Positions 38,761 through 54,173 of a stretch of DNA of 64,000 nucleotides are shown here, in pieces. The stretch's first letter is position 1, and each line of letters opens with the position of its first letter. Origin of the DNA: Ectobius pallidus (lineage: Eukaryota; Arthropoda; Insecta; Blattodea; Ectobiidae); the NCBI GenBank assembly GCA_964059195.1, contig CAXKWD010000002.1, positions 153,281,042 through 153,345,041 on the forward strand, given 5' to 3'. The translations under genes were made by a program, and so were the position numbers. Under the pieces are notes generated by a model. It did no database searches. It was not told the origin of the DNA and saw only the letters and a list, made by a program, of their open reading frames with translations.

Positions 38761-40430
38761 GAACATGAATATGGCAACGGTAATAAATAGCTCCTTCCGT
38801 ATTTCGAGAAATTTCCGATTTTCGAACAGTTTATGCAGAAAACGAGGCAACGATAAAAAAAAAGTATTTATGTAGAGGAAAAATTTTTTTCTGACTTCAC
38901 ATATACGTGTTACCCACAATTCAATCCTTCTGAACACGAATATAACAATAATAATAACCAGTTCCTTTCCCACTTCGGGAAAATTCCGATTTTCCAATCG
39001 TGTCACACAGTTTACGCAAAGAAAGTAGGAATGTTCCAAACGAAAATTCACTACATGGAGGAAAATTTTTTTTCGACCTAAAATACGTATGTAACCTATA
39101 ATTCGACCCTTCTGAACACGAATATAACAATAATAATAACCAGTTCCTTTGACACTTTGATGAAATTCCGATTTTCCATTAGTGTCACACAGTTTACGCA
39201 GAAAATGTAGGACCGTTTCAAACAAAAATTCATTACATGAAGGCAACATTTTTGTTCGACCTAAGTTACATGTGTTATCAATAATTCGAACCTTCTGAAC
39301 ACGAATATAACAGTAATAATAACCAGTTTCTTCCGCACTTCGAGAAAATTCCAGTTTTCCATTAATATCACACATTTTACGCAGAAAAAGTAGAACTATT
39401 TAAATAAAAATTCATTACATAGAGTAAAAATTTTTTCCGACCTAAGTTACATGTGTTATTAATAATTCGAGCCTTCTGAACACGAATATAACAATAATAA
39501 TAACCAGTTTCTTCCGCACTTCGAGGAAATTCCGGTTTTCCATTAATATCACACATTTTACGCAAAAAAGGTAGGAACTCTTTAATTAAAAATTCATTAC
39601 ATAGTGTAAATTTTTTTTCCTGACATGAGTTAAATGTGTTATCTATAATTCGACCCTTCTGAACATGAATATAACAATAATAATAACCAGTTCCTTGCGC
39701 ACTTCGAGGAAATTCCGATTTCCCTTTTGTGTCACACAGTTTACACGTAAACGTAAACGTTCCGTATGTAATGAATTTTTATTTAAATAGTTCTACTTTT
39801 TCTGCGAAAAATGTGTGATATTAATGGAAAACTGGAATTTTCTCGAAGTGCGGAAGAAACTGGTCAATATTATTGTTATATTCCTGTTCAGAAGGGTTGA
39901 ATTATATTTAACACATGTAACTTAGGTCGGAAAAAAATTTTCCCTCCATGTAATGAATTTTTGTTTTGAAACGGTCCTACTTTTTCTGCGTAAACTGTGT
40001 GACACTAATGGAAAATCGGAATTTTCCCGAAGTGGGAAAGGAACTGGTTATTATTATTATTATATTCGTGTTCAGAAGGGTCGAATTATAGGTTACATAC
40101 GTATTTTAGGTCGAAAAAAAATTTTCCTCCATGTAGTGAATTTTTGTTTGGAACATTCCGACTTTCTTTGCGTAAACTGTGTGACACGATTGGAAAATCG
40201 GAATTTTCCCGAAGTGGGAAAGGAACTGGTTATTATTATTGTTATATTCGTGTTCAGAGGATCGAATTATAGGTAACACGTGTATGTCAAGTCAGAAAAA
40301 AAAATTTCCTCTACATAAATACTTTTTTTTATCGTTGCCTCGTTTTCTGCATAAACTGTTCGAAAATCGGAAATTTCTCGAAATACGGAAGGAGCTAATT
40401 ATTACCGTTGTCATATTCATGTTCAAGTGC
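38760..40430. repeat. Palindrome of diverged satellite-like monomers
   Basis: The left half holds about five monomers sharing CTTCTGAACACGAATATAAC with the 183-bp satellite; the right half holds about four inverted ones, meeting near 39,745. Apparent ORFs here only reflect the repeat (YYYCYIRVQK in each monomer) and are not genes. Confidence 0.85.
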
Positions 40431-40628
40431 CTATGCCAAATTAAATTTTCACCTGTGAGCAGAACGGGATTTTTTAACCATCACCTGTGAGTAGAAAGGG
40501 CCCTTGCGCTAGTTTTGATTTTAAACCTTTAACTACATGTCCCTATTCCAAATTAAACTGTCACCTGTGAGTAGAACGGGGTTATTTAACTGTCACCCGT
40601 GAGTAGAACGGGTTGTTGCGCTCGTTTT
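40431..40628 (+). repeat. 112-bp-type units with the 8-bp target copy
   Basis: Plus-orientation units ending ..TTGCGCTCGTTTT. The last eight bases, CTCGTTTT (40,621-40,628), are the left target duplication of the inner fold-back; the right copy CTAGTTTT is at 60,119-60,126, and the repeat consensus is CTAGTTTT. Confidence 0.8.
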
Positions 40629-43600
40629 GGTAATACCGTAGTTGACGGGACCCTGTGCGCACCAAGCCATATTGCCATCACGCTGCCAGTGTTATTGTGC
40701 GGTCGGTAAAGACGATTTCTACCTAGAATGCCGTGAGTCAAGTAAGCAACGTTTTTCATCTTCCCCGCCGAATTAGAAACATTCAGAATCCACAACGCCG
40801 ATTTTAAGTAGTTAAAGATTTAATGTTAAAAATAGCGCAAAAGCCCGTTCTTCTCACAGGTGAAGGTTAAATAACCTCGTTCTGCTCGCGGGTGATAGTT
40901 TAAATTGGCATGGGCACTAGTAGTTAAAGGATTAATATTAAACCGAGCCCGTTCTACTCATAGGTGACAGTTAAAGAACCCCGTTCTGCTCACGGGTGAA
41001 AGCGTAAATTAGTGTAGGCAAACAAAAATTAATTACATGGAGGCAATTTTTTTTTCCCACTTGAATTACATGTGTTATCTATAATTCGACCCTTCTGAAC
41101 ACGAATATAACAATAATAATAACCGGTTCCTTCCGTCCTTCAAGAAAATACCGATTTTCCATTACCGTCACACAGCTCACGCAAGAAAAGTAGGAATGTT
41201 TCAAACAAAAATTAATTACACGGAAGCAAAATTTTTTTCCCACTTGAATTACATGTGTTATCTATAATTCGACCCTTCTGAACACGAATATAACAATAAT
41301 AATAACCGGTTCCTTCCGTCCTTCGAGAAAATAACGATTTTCCATTACCGTCACATAGCTTACGCAAGAAAAGTAGGAACGTTTCAAACAAAAATTAATT
41401 ACATGGAGGAAAAATTTTTTTCCCACTTGAATTACATGTGTTATCTATAATTCGACCCTTCTGAACACGAATATAACAATAATAATAACCGGTTCCTTCC
41501 ATCCTTCGAGAAAATAACGATTTTCCATTACCGTCACACAGTTCAAACCAGAAAAGTAGGAATGTTTCAAACAAAAATTAATTACATGGAGGCAAAATTT
41601 TTTTCACACTTGAATTACATGTGTCCTCTATAATTCAACCCTTCTGAACACGAATATAACAATAATAATAACCGGTTCCTTCCGCCCTTCAAGAAAATAC
41701 CGATTTTCCATTACCGTCACACAGCTCACGCAAGAAAAGTAGGAATGTTTCAAACAAAAATTAATTACATGGAGGCAAAATTTTTTTCCTACTTGAATTA
41801 CATGTGTTATCTATAATTCGACGCTTCTGAACACGAATATAACAATAATAATAACCGGTTCCTTCCGTCCTTCGAGAAAATAACGATTTTCCCTTACCGT
41901 CACACAGTTCAAACCAGAAAAGTAGGAATGTTTCAAAAAAAAATTAATTACATGGAGGCAAAATTTTATTCCCACTTGAATTACATGTGTTATCTATAAT
42001 TCGACCCTTCTGAACACGAATATAACAATAATAATAACCGGTTCCTTCCGTCCTTCGAGAAAATAACGATTTTCCATTACCGTCACAGAGTTCAAACCAG
42101 AAAAGTAGGAATGTTTCAAACAAAAATTAATTACATGGAGGCAAAATTTTTTTCCCACTCGAATTACATGTGTTATCTATAATTCGACCCTTCTGAACAC
42201 GAATATAACAATAATAATAACCGGTTTCTTCCGCCCTTTCAAGAAAATACCGATTTTCCATTACCGTCACACAGCTCACGCAAGAAAAGTAGGAATGTTT
42301 CAAGCAAAAATTAATTACATGGAGGCAAAATTTTTTTCCTACTTGAATTATATGTGTTATCTATAATTCGACCCTTCTGAACACGAATATAACAATAATA
42401 ATAACCGGTTCCTTCCATCATTCAAGAAAATAACGATTTTCCATTACCGTCACACAGCTCACGCAAGAAAAGTGGGAATGTTTCAAACAAAAATTAATTA
42501 CATGGAGGCAAAATTTTTTTAACTTGAATTACATGTGTTATCTATAATTCGACCCTTCTGAACACGAATATAACAATAATAATAACCGGTTCCCTCCGTC
42601 CTTCGAGAAAATAACGATTTTCCATTACCGTCACAGAGTTCAAACCAGAAAAGTAGGAATGTTTCAAACAAAAATTAATTACATGGAGGCAAAATTTTTT
42701 TCCCACTCGAATTACATGTGCTATCTATAATTCGACCCTTCTGAACACGAATATAACAATAATAATAACCGGTTTCTTCCGCCCTTCAAGAAAATACCGA
42801 TTTTCCATTACCGTCACACAGCTCACGCAAGAAAAGTAGGAATGTTTCAAGCAAAAATTAATTACATGGAGGCAAAATTTTTTTCCTACTTGAATTATAT
42901 GTGTTATCTATAATTCAACCCTTCTGAACACGAATATAACAATAATAATAACCGGTTCCGTCCATCATTCAAGAAAATAACGATTTTCCATTACCGTCAC
43001 ACAGCTCACGCAAGAAAAGTAGGGATGTTTCAAACAAAAATTAATTACATGGAGGCAAAATTTTTTTCCTACTTGAATTACATGTGTTATCTATAATTCG
43101 ACCCTTCTGAACACGAATATAACAATAATAATAACCGGTTCCTTCCGTCCTTCGAGAAAATAACGATTTTCCCTTACCGTCACACAGTTCAAACCAGAAA
43201 AGTTGGAATGTTTCAAAAAAAAATTAATTACATGGAGGCAAAATTTTATTCCCACTTGAATTACATGTGTTATCTATAATTCGACCCTTCTGAACACGAA
43301 TATAACAATAATAATAACCGGTTCCTTCCGTCCTTCGAGAAAATAACGATTTTCCATTACCGTCACAGAGTTCAAACCAGAAAAGTAGGAATGTTTCAAA
43401 CAAAAATTAATTACATGGAGGCAAAATTTTTTTCCCACTCGAATTACATGTGTTATCTATAATTCGACCCTTCTGAACACGAATATAACAATAATAATAA
43501 CCGGTTTCTTCCGCCCTTTCAAGAAAATACCGATTTTCCATTACCGTCACACAGCTCAGGCAAGAAAAGTAGGAATGTTTCAAGCAAAAATTAATTACAT

Positions 43601-44427
43601 GGAGGCAAAATTTTTTTCCTACTTGAATTATATGTGTTATCTATAATTCGACCCTTCTGAACACGAATATAACAATAATAATAACCGGTTCCTTCCATCA
43701 TTCAAGAAAATAACGATTTTCCATTACCGTCACACAGCTCACGCAAGAAAAGTAGGAATGTTTCAAACAAAAATTAATTACACGGAGGCAAAATTTTTTT
43801 CCTACTTGAATTACATGTGTTATCTATAATTCGACCCTTCTGAACACGAATATAACAATAATAATAACCGGTTCCTTCCGTCCTTCGAGAAAATAACGAT
43901 TTTCCCTTACCGTCACACAGTTCAAACCAGAAAAGTAGGAATGTTTCAAAAAAAAATTAATTACATGGAGGCAAAATTTTATTCCCACTTGAATTACATG
44001 TGTTATCTATAATTCGACCCTTCTGAACACGAATATAACAATAATAATAACCGGTTCCTTCCGTCCTTCGAGAAAATAACGATTTTCCATTACCGTCACA
44101 GAGTTCAAACCAGAAAAGTAGGAATGTTTCAAACAAAAATTAATTACATGGAGGCAAAATTTTGTTCCCACTCGAATTACATGTGCTATCTATAATTCGA
44201 CCCTTCTGAACACGAATATAACAATAATAATAACCGGTTTCTTCCGCCCTTCAAGAAAATACCGATTTTCCATTACCGTCACACAGCTCACGCAAGAAAA
44301 GTAGGAATGTTTCAAGCAAAAATTAATTACATGGAGGCAAAATTTTTTTCCTACTTGAATTATATGTGTTATCTATAATTCGACCCTTCTGAACAAGAAT
44401 ATAACAATAATAATAACCGGTTCCTTC

Positions 44428-47400
44428 CATCATTCAAGAAAATAACGATTTTCCATTACCGTCACACAGCTCACGCAAGAAAAGTAGGAATGTTTCAAAC
44501 AAAAATTAATTACACGGAGGCAAAATTTTTTTCCTACTTGAATTACATGTGTTATATATAATTCGACCCTTCTGAACACGAATATAACAATAATAATAAC
44601 CGGTTCCTTCCGTCTTTCGAGAAAATAACGATTTTCCATTACCGTCACATAGATCACGCAAGAAAAGTAGGAATGTTTCAAACAAAAATTAATTACATGG
44701 AGGCAAAATTTTGTTCCCACTTGAATTACATGTGTTATCTATAATTCGACCCTTCTGAACACGAATATAACAATAATAATAACCGGTTCCTTCCGTCCTT
44801 CGAGAAAATAACGATTTTCCATTACCGTCACACAGTTCAAACCAGAAAAGTAGGAATGTTTCAAACAAAAATTAATTACATGGAGGCAAAATTTTTTTCA
44901 CACTTGAATTACATGTGTTATCTATAATTCGACCCTTCTGAACACGAATATAACAATAATAATAACCGGTTCCTTCCGTCCTTCAAGAAAAAACCGATTT
45001 TCCATTACCGTCACACAGCTCACGCAAGAAAAGTAGGAATGTTTCAAACAAAAATTAATTACATGGAGGCAAAATTTTTTTCCTACTTGAATTACATGTG
45101 TTATCTATAATTCGACCCTTCTGAACACGAATATAACAATAATAATAACCGGTTCATTCCGTCCTTCGAGAAAATAACGATTTTCCATTACCGTCACACA
45201 GCTCACGCAAGAAAAGTAGGAATGTTTCAAACAAAAACTAATTACATGGAGGCAAAATTTTTTTCCTACTTGAATTACATGTGTTATCTATAATTCGACC
45301 CTTCTGAACACGAATATAACAATAATAATAACCGGTTCCTTCCGTCCTTCGAGAAAATAACGATTTTCCATTACCGTCACATAGCTTACGCAAGAAAAGT
45401 AGGAACGTTTCAAACAAAAATTAATTACATGGAGGAAAAATTTTTTTCCCACTTGAATTACATGTGTTATCTATAATTCGACCCTTCTGAACACGAATAT
45501 AACAATAATAATAACCGGTTCCTTCCATCCTTCGAGAAAATAACGATTTTCCATTACCGTCACACAGTTCAAACCAGAAAAGTAGGAATGTTTCAAACAA
45601 AAATTAATTACATGGAGGCAAAATTTTTTTCACACTTGAATTACATGTGTTATCTATAATTCAACCCTTCTGAACACGAATATAACAATAATAATAACCG
45701 GTTCCTTCCGTCCTTCAAGAAAATACCGATTTTCCATTACCGTCACACAGCTCACGCAAGAAAAGTAGGGATGTTTCAAACAAAAATTAATTACATGGAG
45801 GCAAAATTTTTTTCCTACTTGAATTACATGTGTTATCTATAATTCGACCCTTCTGAACACGAATATAACAATAATAATAACCGGTTCCTTCCGTCCTTCG
45901 AGAAAATAACGATTTTCCCTTACCGTCACACAGTTGAAACCAGAAAAGTAGGAATGTTTAAAAAAAAAATTAATTACATGGAGGCAAAATTTTATTCCCA
46001 CTTGAATTACATTTGTTATCTATAATTCGACCCTTCTGAACACGAATATAACAATAATAATAACCGGTTCCTTCCGTCCTTCGAGAAAATAACGATTTTC
46101 CATTACCGTCACAGAGTTCAAACCAGAAAAGTAGGAATGTTTCAAACAAAAATTAATTACATGGAGGCAAAATTTTTTTAACTTGAATTACATGTGTTAT
46201 CTATAATTCGACCCTTCTGAACACGAATATAACAATAATAATAAACGGTTCCCTCCGTCCTTCGAGAAAATAAGGATTTTCCATTACCGTCACAGAGTTC
46301 AAACCAGAAAAGAAGGAATGTTTCAAACAAAAATTAATTACATGGAGGCAAAATTTTTTTCCCACTCGAATTACATGTGCTATCTATAATTCGACCCTTC
46401 TGAACACGAATATAACAATAATAATAACCGGTTTCTTCCGCCCTTCAAGAAAATACCGATTTTCCATTACCGTCACACAGCTCACGCAAGAAAAGTAGGA
46501 ATGTTTCAAGCAAAAATTAATTACATGGAGGCAAAATTTTTTTCCTACTTGAATTATATGTGTTATCTATAATTCGACCCTTCTGAACACGAATATAACA
46601 ATAATAATAACCGGTTCCTTCCATCATTCAAGAAAATAACGATTTTCCATTACCGTCACACAGCTCACGCAAGAAAAGTAGGAATGTTTCAAACAAAAAT
46701 TAATTACACGGAGGCAAAATTTTTTTCCTACTTGAATTACATGTGTTATATATAATTCGACCCTTCTGAACACGAATATAACAATAATAATAACCGGTTC
46801 CTTCCGTCTTTCGAGAAAATAACGATTTTCCATTACCGTCACATAGATCACGCAAGAAAAGTAGGAATGTTTCAAACAAAAATTAATTACATGGAGGCAA
46901 AATTTTTTTCCCACTTGAATTACATGTGTTATCTATAATTCGACCCTTCTGAACACGAATATAACAATAATAATAACCGGTTCCTTCCGTCCTTCGAGAA
47001 AATAACGATTTTCCATTACCGTCACACAGTTCAAACCAGAAAAGTAGGAATGTTTCAAACAAAAATTAATTACATGGAGGCAAAATTTTTTTCACACTTG
47101 AATTACATGTGTTATCTATAATTCGACCCTTCTGAACACGAATATAACAATAATAATAACCGGTTCCTTCCGTCCTTCAAGAAAAAACCGATTTTCCATT
47201 ACCGTCACACAGCTCACGCAAGAAAAGTAGGAATGTTTCAAACAAAAATTAATTACATGGAGGCAAAATTTTTTTCCTACTTGAATTACATGTGTTATCT
47301 ATAATTCGACCCTTCTGAACACGAATATAACAATAATAATAACCGGTTCATTCCGTCCTTCGAGAAAATAACGATTTTCCATTACCGTCACACAGCTCAC

Positions 47401-50400
47401 GCAAGAAAAGTAGGAATGTTTCAAACAAAAACTAATTACATGGAGGCAAAATTTTTTTCCTACTTGAATTACATGTGTTATCTATAATTCGACCCTTCTG
47501 AACACGAATATAACAATAATAATAACCGGTTCCTTCCGTCCTTCGAGAAAATAACGATTTTCCATTACCGTCACATAGCTTACGCAAGAAAAGTAGGAAC
47601 GTTTCAAACAAAAATTAATTACATGGAGGAAAAATTTTTTTCCCACTTGAATTACATGTGTTATCTATAATTCGACCCTTCTGAACACGAATATAACAAT
47701 AATAATAACCGGTTCCTTCCATCCTTCGAGAAAATAACGATTTTCCATTACCGTCACACAGTTCAAACCAGAAAAGTAGGAATGTTTCAAACAAAAATTA
47801 ATTACATGGAGGCAAAATTTTTTTCACACTTGAATTACATGTGTTATCTATAATTCAACCCTTCTGAACACGAATATAACAATAATAATAACCGGTTCTT
47901 TCCGTCCTTCAAGAAAATACCGATTTTCCATTACCGTCACACAGCTCACGCAAGAAAAGTAGGGATGTTTCAAACAAAAATTAATTACATGGAGGCAAAA
48001 TTTTTTTCCTACTTGAATTACATGTGTTATCTATAATTCGACCCTTCTGAACACGAATATAACAATAATAATAACCGGTTCCTTCCGTCCTTCGAGAAAA
48101 TAACGATTTTCCCTTACCGTCACACAGTTGAAACCAGAAAAGTAGGAATGTTTAAAAAAAAAATTAATTACATGGAGGCAAAATTTTATTCCCACTTGAA
48201 TTACATTTGTTATCTATAATTCGACCCTTCTGAACACGAATATAACAATAATAATAACCGGTTCCTTCCGTCCTTCGAGAAAATAACGATTTTCCATTAC
48301 CGTCACAGAGTTCAAACCAGAAAAGTAGGAATGTTTCAAACAAAAATTAATTACATGGAGGCAAAATTTTTTTAACTTGAATTACATGTGTTATCTATAA
48401 TTCGACCCTTCTGAACACGAATATAACAATAATAATAAACGGTTCCCTCCGTCCTTCGAGAAAATAACGATTTTCCATTACCGTCACAGAGTTCAAACCA
48501 GAAAAGTAGGAATGTTTCAAACAAAAATTAATTACATGGAGGCAAAATTTTTTTCCCACTCGAATTACATGTGCTATCTATAATTCGACCCTTCTGAACA
48601 CGAATATAACAATAATAATAACCGGTTTCTTCCGCCCTTCAAGAAAATACCGATTTTCCATTACCGTCACACAGCTCACGCAAGAAAAGTAGGAATGTTT
48701 CAAGCAAAAATTAATTACATGGAGGCAAAATTTTTTTCCTACTTGAATTATATGTGTTATCTATAATTCGACCCTTCTGAACACGAATATAACAATAATA
48801 ATAACCGGTTCCTTCCATCATTCAAGAAAATAACGATTTTCCATTACCGTCACACAGCTCACGCAAGAAAAGTAGGAATGTTTCAAACAAAAATTAATTA
48901 CATGGAGGCAAATTTTTTTTCCTACTTGAATTACATGTGTTATATATAATTCGACCCTTCTGAACACGAATATAACAATAATAATAACCGGTTCCTTCCG
49001 TCTTTCGAGAAAATAACGATTTTCCATTACCGTCACATAGCTCACGCAAGAAAAGTAGGAATGTTTCAAACAAAAATTAATTACATGGAGGCAAAATTTT
49101 TTTCCCACTTGAATTACATGTGTTATCTATAATTCGACCCTTCTGAACACGAATATAACAATAATAATAACCGGTTCCTTCCGTCCTTCGAGAAAATAAC
49201 GATTTTCCATTACCGTCACACAGTTCAAACCAGAAAAGTAGGAATGTTTCAAACAAAAATTAATTACATGGAGGCAAAATTTTTTTCACACTTGAATTAC
49301 ATGTGTTATCTATAATTCGACCCTTCTGAACACGAATATAACAATAATAATAACCGGTTCCTTCCGTCCTTCAAGAAAAAACCGATTTTCCATTACCGTC
49401 ACACAGCTCACGCAAGAAAAGTAGGAATGTTTCAAACAAAAATTAATTACATGGAGGCAAAATTTTTTTCCTACTTGAATTACATGTGTTATCTATAATT
49501 CGACCCTTCTGAACACGAATATAACAATAATAATAACCGGTTCATTCCGTCCTTCGAGAAAATAACGATTTTCCCTTACCGTCACACAGTTCAAACCAGA
49601 AAAGTAGGAATGTTTCAAACAAAAATTAATTACATGGAGGAAAAATTTTATTCCCACTTGAATTACATGTGTTATCTATAATTCGACCCTTCTGAACACG
49701 AATATAACAATAATAATAACCGGTTCCTTCCGTCCTTCGAGAAAATAACGATTTTCCATTACCGTCACATAGCTTACGCAAGAAAAGTAGGAACGTTTCA
49801 AACAAAAATTAATTACATGGAGGAAAAATTTTTTTCCCACTTGAATTACCTGTGTTATCTATAATTCGACCCTTCTGAACACGAATATAACAATAATAAT
49901 AACCGGTTCCTTCCATCCTTCGAGAAAATAACGATTTTCCATTACCGTCACACAGTTCAAACCAGAAAAGTAGGAATGTTTCAAACAAAAATTAATTACA
50001 TGGAGGCAAAATTTTTTTCACACTTGAATTACATGTGTTATCTATAATTCAACCCTTCTGAACACGAAAATAACAATAATAATAACCGGTTCCTTCCGTC
50101 CTTCAAGAAAATACCGATTTTCCATTACCGTCACACAGCTCACGCAAGAAAAGTAGGGATGTTTCAAACAAAAATTAATTACATGGAGGCAAAATTTTTT
50201 TCCTACTTGAATTACATGTGTTATCTATAATTCGACCCTTCTGAACACGAATATAACAATAATAATAACCGGTTCCTTCCGTCCTTCGAGAAAATAACGA
50301 TTTTCCCTTACCGTCACACAGTTCAAACCAGAAAAGTAGGAATGTTTCAAATAAAAATTAATTACATGGAGGCAAAATTTTATTCCCACTTGAATTACAT

Positions 50401-51009
50401 TTGTTATCTATAATTCGACCCTTCTGAACACGAATATAACAATAATAATAACCGGTTCCTTCCGTCCTTCGAGAAAATAACGATTTTCCATTACCGTCAC
50501 AGAGTTCAAACCAGAAAAGTAGGAATGTTTCAAACAAAAATTAATTACATGGAGGCAAAATTTTTTTCCCACTCGAATTACATGTGTTATCTATAATTCG
50601 ACCCTTCTGAACACGAATATAACAATAATAATAACCGGTTTCTTCCGCCCTTCAAGAAAATACCGATTTTCCATTACCGTCACACAGCTCACGCAAGAAA
50701 AGTAGGAATGTTTCAAGCAAAAATTAATTACATGGAGGCAAAATTTTTTTCCTACTTGAATTATATGTGTTATCTATAATTCGACCCTTCTGAACACGAA
50801 TATAACAATAATAATAACCGGTTCCTTCCATCATTCAAGAAAATAACGATTTTCCATTACCGTCACACAGCTCACGCAAGAAAAGTAGGAATGTTTCAAA
50901 CAAAAATTAATTACACGGAGGCAAAATTTTTTTCCTACTTGAATTACATGTGTTATCTATAATTCGACCCTTCTGAACACGAATATAACAATAATAATAA
51001 CCGGTTCCT
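44428..51009 (+). repeat. 12-monomer higher-order repeat, three units
   Basis: The variant CATCATTCAAG occurs at 44,428, 46,622 and 48,816, exactly 2,194 bp apart, and the flanking variant monomers recur in the same order (e.g. the short TTTTTTTAACTTGAATTAC form near 46,180 and 48,370). The third unit changes before its end: the next CATCATTCAAG is at 50,829 (11 monomers). Confidence 0.85.
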
Positions 51010-53895
51010 TCCGTCCTTCCAGAAAATAACGATTTTCCATTACCGTCACATAGCTCACGCAAGAAAAGTAGGAATGTTTCAAACAAAAATTAATTACATG
51101 GAGGCAAAATTTTTTTCCCACTTGAATTACATGTGTTATCTATACCTCGACCCTTCTGAACACGAATATAACAATAATAATAACCGGTTCCTTCCGTCCT
51201 TCGAGAAAATAACGATCTTCCATTACCGTCACACAGTTCAAACCAGAAAAGTAGGAATGTTTCAAACAAAAATTAATTACATGGAGGCAAAATTTTTTTC
51301 ACACTTGAATTACATGTGTTATCTATAATTCGACCCTTCTGAACACGAATATAACAATAATAATAACCGGTTCCTTCCGTCCTTCGAGAAAATAACGATT
51401 TTCCATTATCGTCACATAGCTTACGCAAGAAAAGTAGGAATGTTTCAAACAAAAATTAATTACATGGAGGCAAAATTTTTTTCCCACTTGAATTACATGT
51501 GTTATCTATAATGCGACCCTTCTGAACACGAATATAACAATAATAATAACCGGTTCCTTCCGTCCTTCGAGAAAATAACGATTTTCCATTACCGTCACAG
51601 AGTTCAAACCAGAAAAGTAGGAATGTTTCAAACAAAAATTAATTACATGGAGGCAAAATTTTTTTCCCACTCGAATTACATGTGTTATCTATAATTCGAC
51701 CCTTCTGAACACGAATATAACAATAATAATAACCGGTTTCTTCCGCCCTTCAAGAAAATACCGATTTTCCATTACCGTCACACAGCTCACGCAAGAAAAG
51801 TAGGAATGTTTCAAGCAAAAATTAATTACATGGAGGTAAAATTTTTTTCCTACTTGAATTATATGTGTTATCTATAATTCGACCCTTCTGAACACGAATA
51901 TAACAATAATAATAACCGGTTCCTTCCATCATTCAAGAAAATAACGATTTTCCATTACCGTCACACAGCTCACGCAAGAAAAGTAGGAATGTTTCAAACA
52001 AAAATTAATTACACGGAGGCAAAATTTTTTTCCTACTTGAATTACATGTGTTATCTATAATTCGACCCTTCTGAACACGAATATAACAATAATAATAACC
52101 GGTTCCTTCCGTCCTTCGAGAAAATAACGATTTTCCATTACCGTCACATAGCTCACGCAAGAAAAGTAGGAATGTTTCAAACAAAAATTAATTACATGGA
52201 GGCAAAATTTTTTTCCCACTTGAATTACATGTGTTATCTATAACTCGACCCTTCTGAACACGAATATAACAATAATAATAACCGGTTCCTTCCGTCCTTC
52301 GAGAAAATAACGATTTTCCATTACCGTCACACAGTTCAAACCAGAAAAGTAGGAATGTTTCAAACAAAAATTAATTACATGGAGGCAAAATTTTATTCCC
52401 ACTTGAATTACATGTGTTATCTATAATTCGACCCTTCTGAACACGAATATAACAATAATAATAACCGGTTCCTTCCGTCCTTCGAGAAAATAACGATTTT
52501 CCATTATCGTCACATAGCTTACGCAAGAAAAGTAGGAATGTTTCAAACAAAAATTAATTACATGGAGGCAAAATTTTTTTCCCACTTGAATTACATGTGT
52601 TATCTATAATGCGACCCTTCTGAACACGAATATAACAATAATAATAACCGGTTCCTTCCATCCTTCGAGAAAATAACGATTTTCCATTACCGTCACACAG
52701 TTCAAACCAGAAAAGTAGGAATGTTTCAAACAAAAATTAATAACATGGAGGCAAAATTTTTTTCACACTTGAATTACATGTGTTATCTATAATTCGACCC
52801 TTCTGAACACGAATATAACAATAATAATAACCGGTTCCTTCCGTCCTTCGAGAAAATAACGATTTTCCATTACCGTCACATAGCTTACGCAAGAAAAGTA
52901 GGAATTTTTCAAACAAAAATTAATTACATGGAGGCAAAATTTTTTTCCCACTTGAATTACATGTGTTATCTATATTTCGACCCTTCTGAACACGAATATA
53001 ACAATAATAATAACCGGTTCCTTCCATCCTTCGAGAAAATAACGATTTTCCATTACCGTCACACAGTTCAAACCAGAAAAGTAGGAATGTTTCAAACAAA
53101 AATTAATTACATGGAGGCAAAATTTTTTTCACACTTGAATTACATGTGTTATCTATAATTCAACCTTTCTGAACACGAATATAACAATAATAATAACCGG
53201 TTCCTTCCGTCCTTCAAGAAAATACCGATTTTCCATTACCGTCACACAGCTCACGCAAGAAAAGTAGGAATGATTCAAACAAAAATTGATTACTTGGAGG
53301 CAAAATTTTTTTCCTACTTGAATTACATGTGTTATCTATAATTCGACCCTTCTGAACACGAATACAACAATAATAATAACCGGTTCCTTCCGTCCTTCGA
53401 GAAAATAACGATTTTCCCTTACCGTCACACAGTTCAAACCAGAAAAGTAGGAATGTTTCAAACAAAAATTAATTACATGGAGGCAAAATTTTATTCCCAC
53501 TTGAATTACATGTGTTATCTATAATTCGACCCTTCTGAACACGAATATAACAATAATAATAACCGGTTCCTTCCGTCCTTCGAGAAAATAACGATTTTCC
53601 ATTACCGTCACACAGTTCAAACCAGAAAAGTAGGAATGTTTCAAACAAAAATTAATTACATGGAGGCAAAATTTTTTTCACACTTGAATTACATGTGTTA
53701 TCTATAATTCGACCCTTCTGAACACGAATATAGCAATAATTATAACCGGTTCCTTCCGTCCTTCAAGAAAATACCGATTTTCCATTACCGTCACACAGCT
53801 CACGCAAGAAAAGTAGGAATGTTTCAAACAAAAATTAATTACATGGAGGCAAAATTTTTTTCCTACTTGAATTACATGTGTTATCTATAATTCGA

Positions 53896-54173
53896 TTCCG
53901 TCGGCCCGGGTTCGATTCCCGGTACCTCCTCGGATTTTTCTGAGGTAGGGAGGTCTGGTAGGGGTGCACTCAGCCTCGTGATTCCAAACTGAGGAGCTAC
54001 TTGATAGAGAAGTAGCGGCTCCGGTTCAGAAAACCACCATTAACGGCCGTGGGTGTCGGCATGCTGACCACATGCCCCCCAATCCTGCCATCTGCCTACG
54101 GGAGATGACGCAGCGGTCGGGTGGTAGGCCAAGTCCCTCCAGGGATGTAGCGCCACGGAGTTTAGTTTTTTAG
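53896..54173 (+). mobile_element. tRNA-derived SINE, 5' truncated
   Basis: 278 bp inserted in a satellite monomer, flanked by the 14-bp duplication TATCTATAATTCGA (53,882-53,895 and 54,174-54,187). Near its start is a pol III B box (GGTTCGATTCC); the A box is missing. The body has ATGCTGACCACATGCCCCCC and GATGACGCAGCGGTCGGG, a type of SINE body I associate with insects. Ends GGAGTTTAGTTTTTTAG. Confidence 0.85.
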
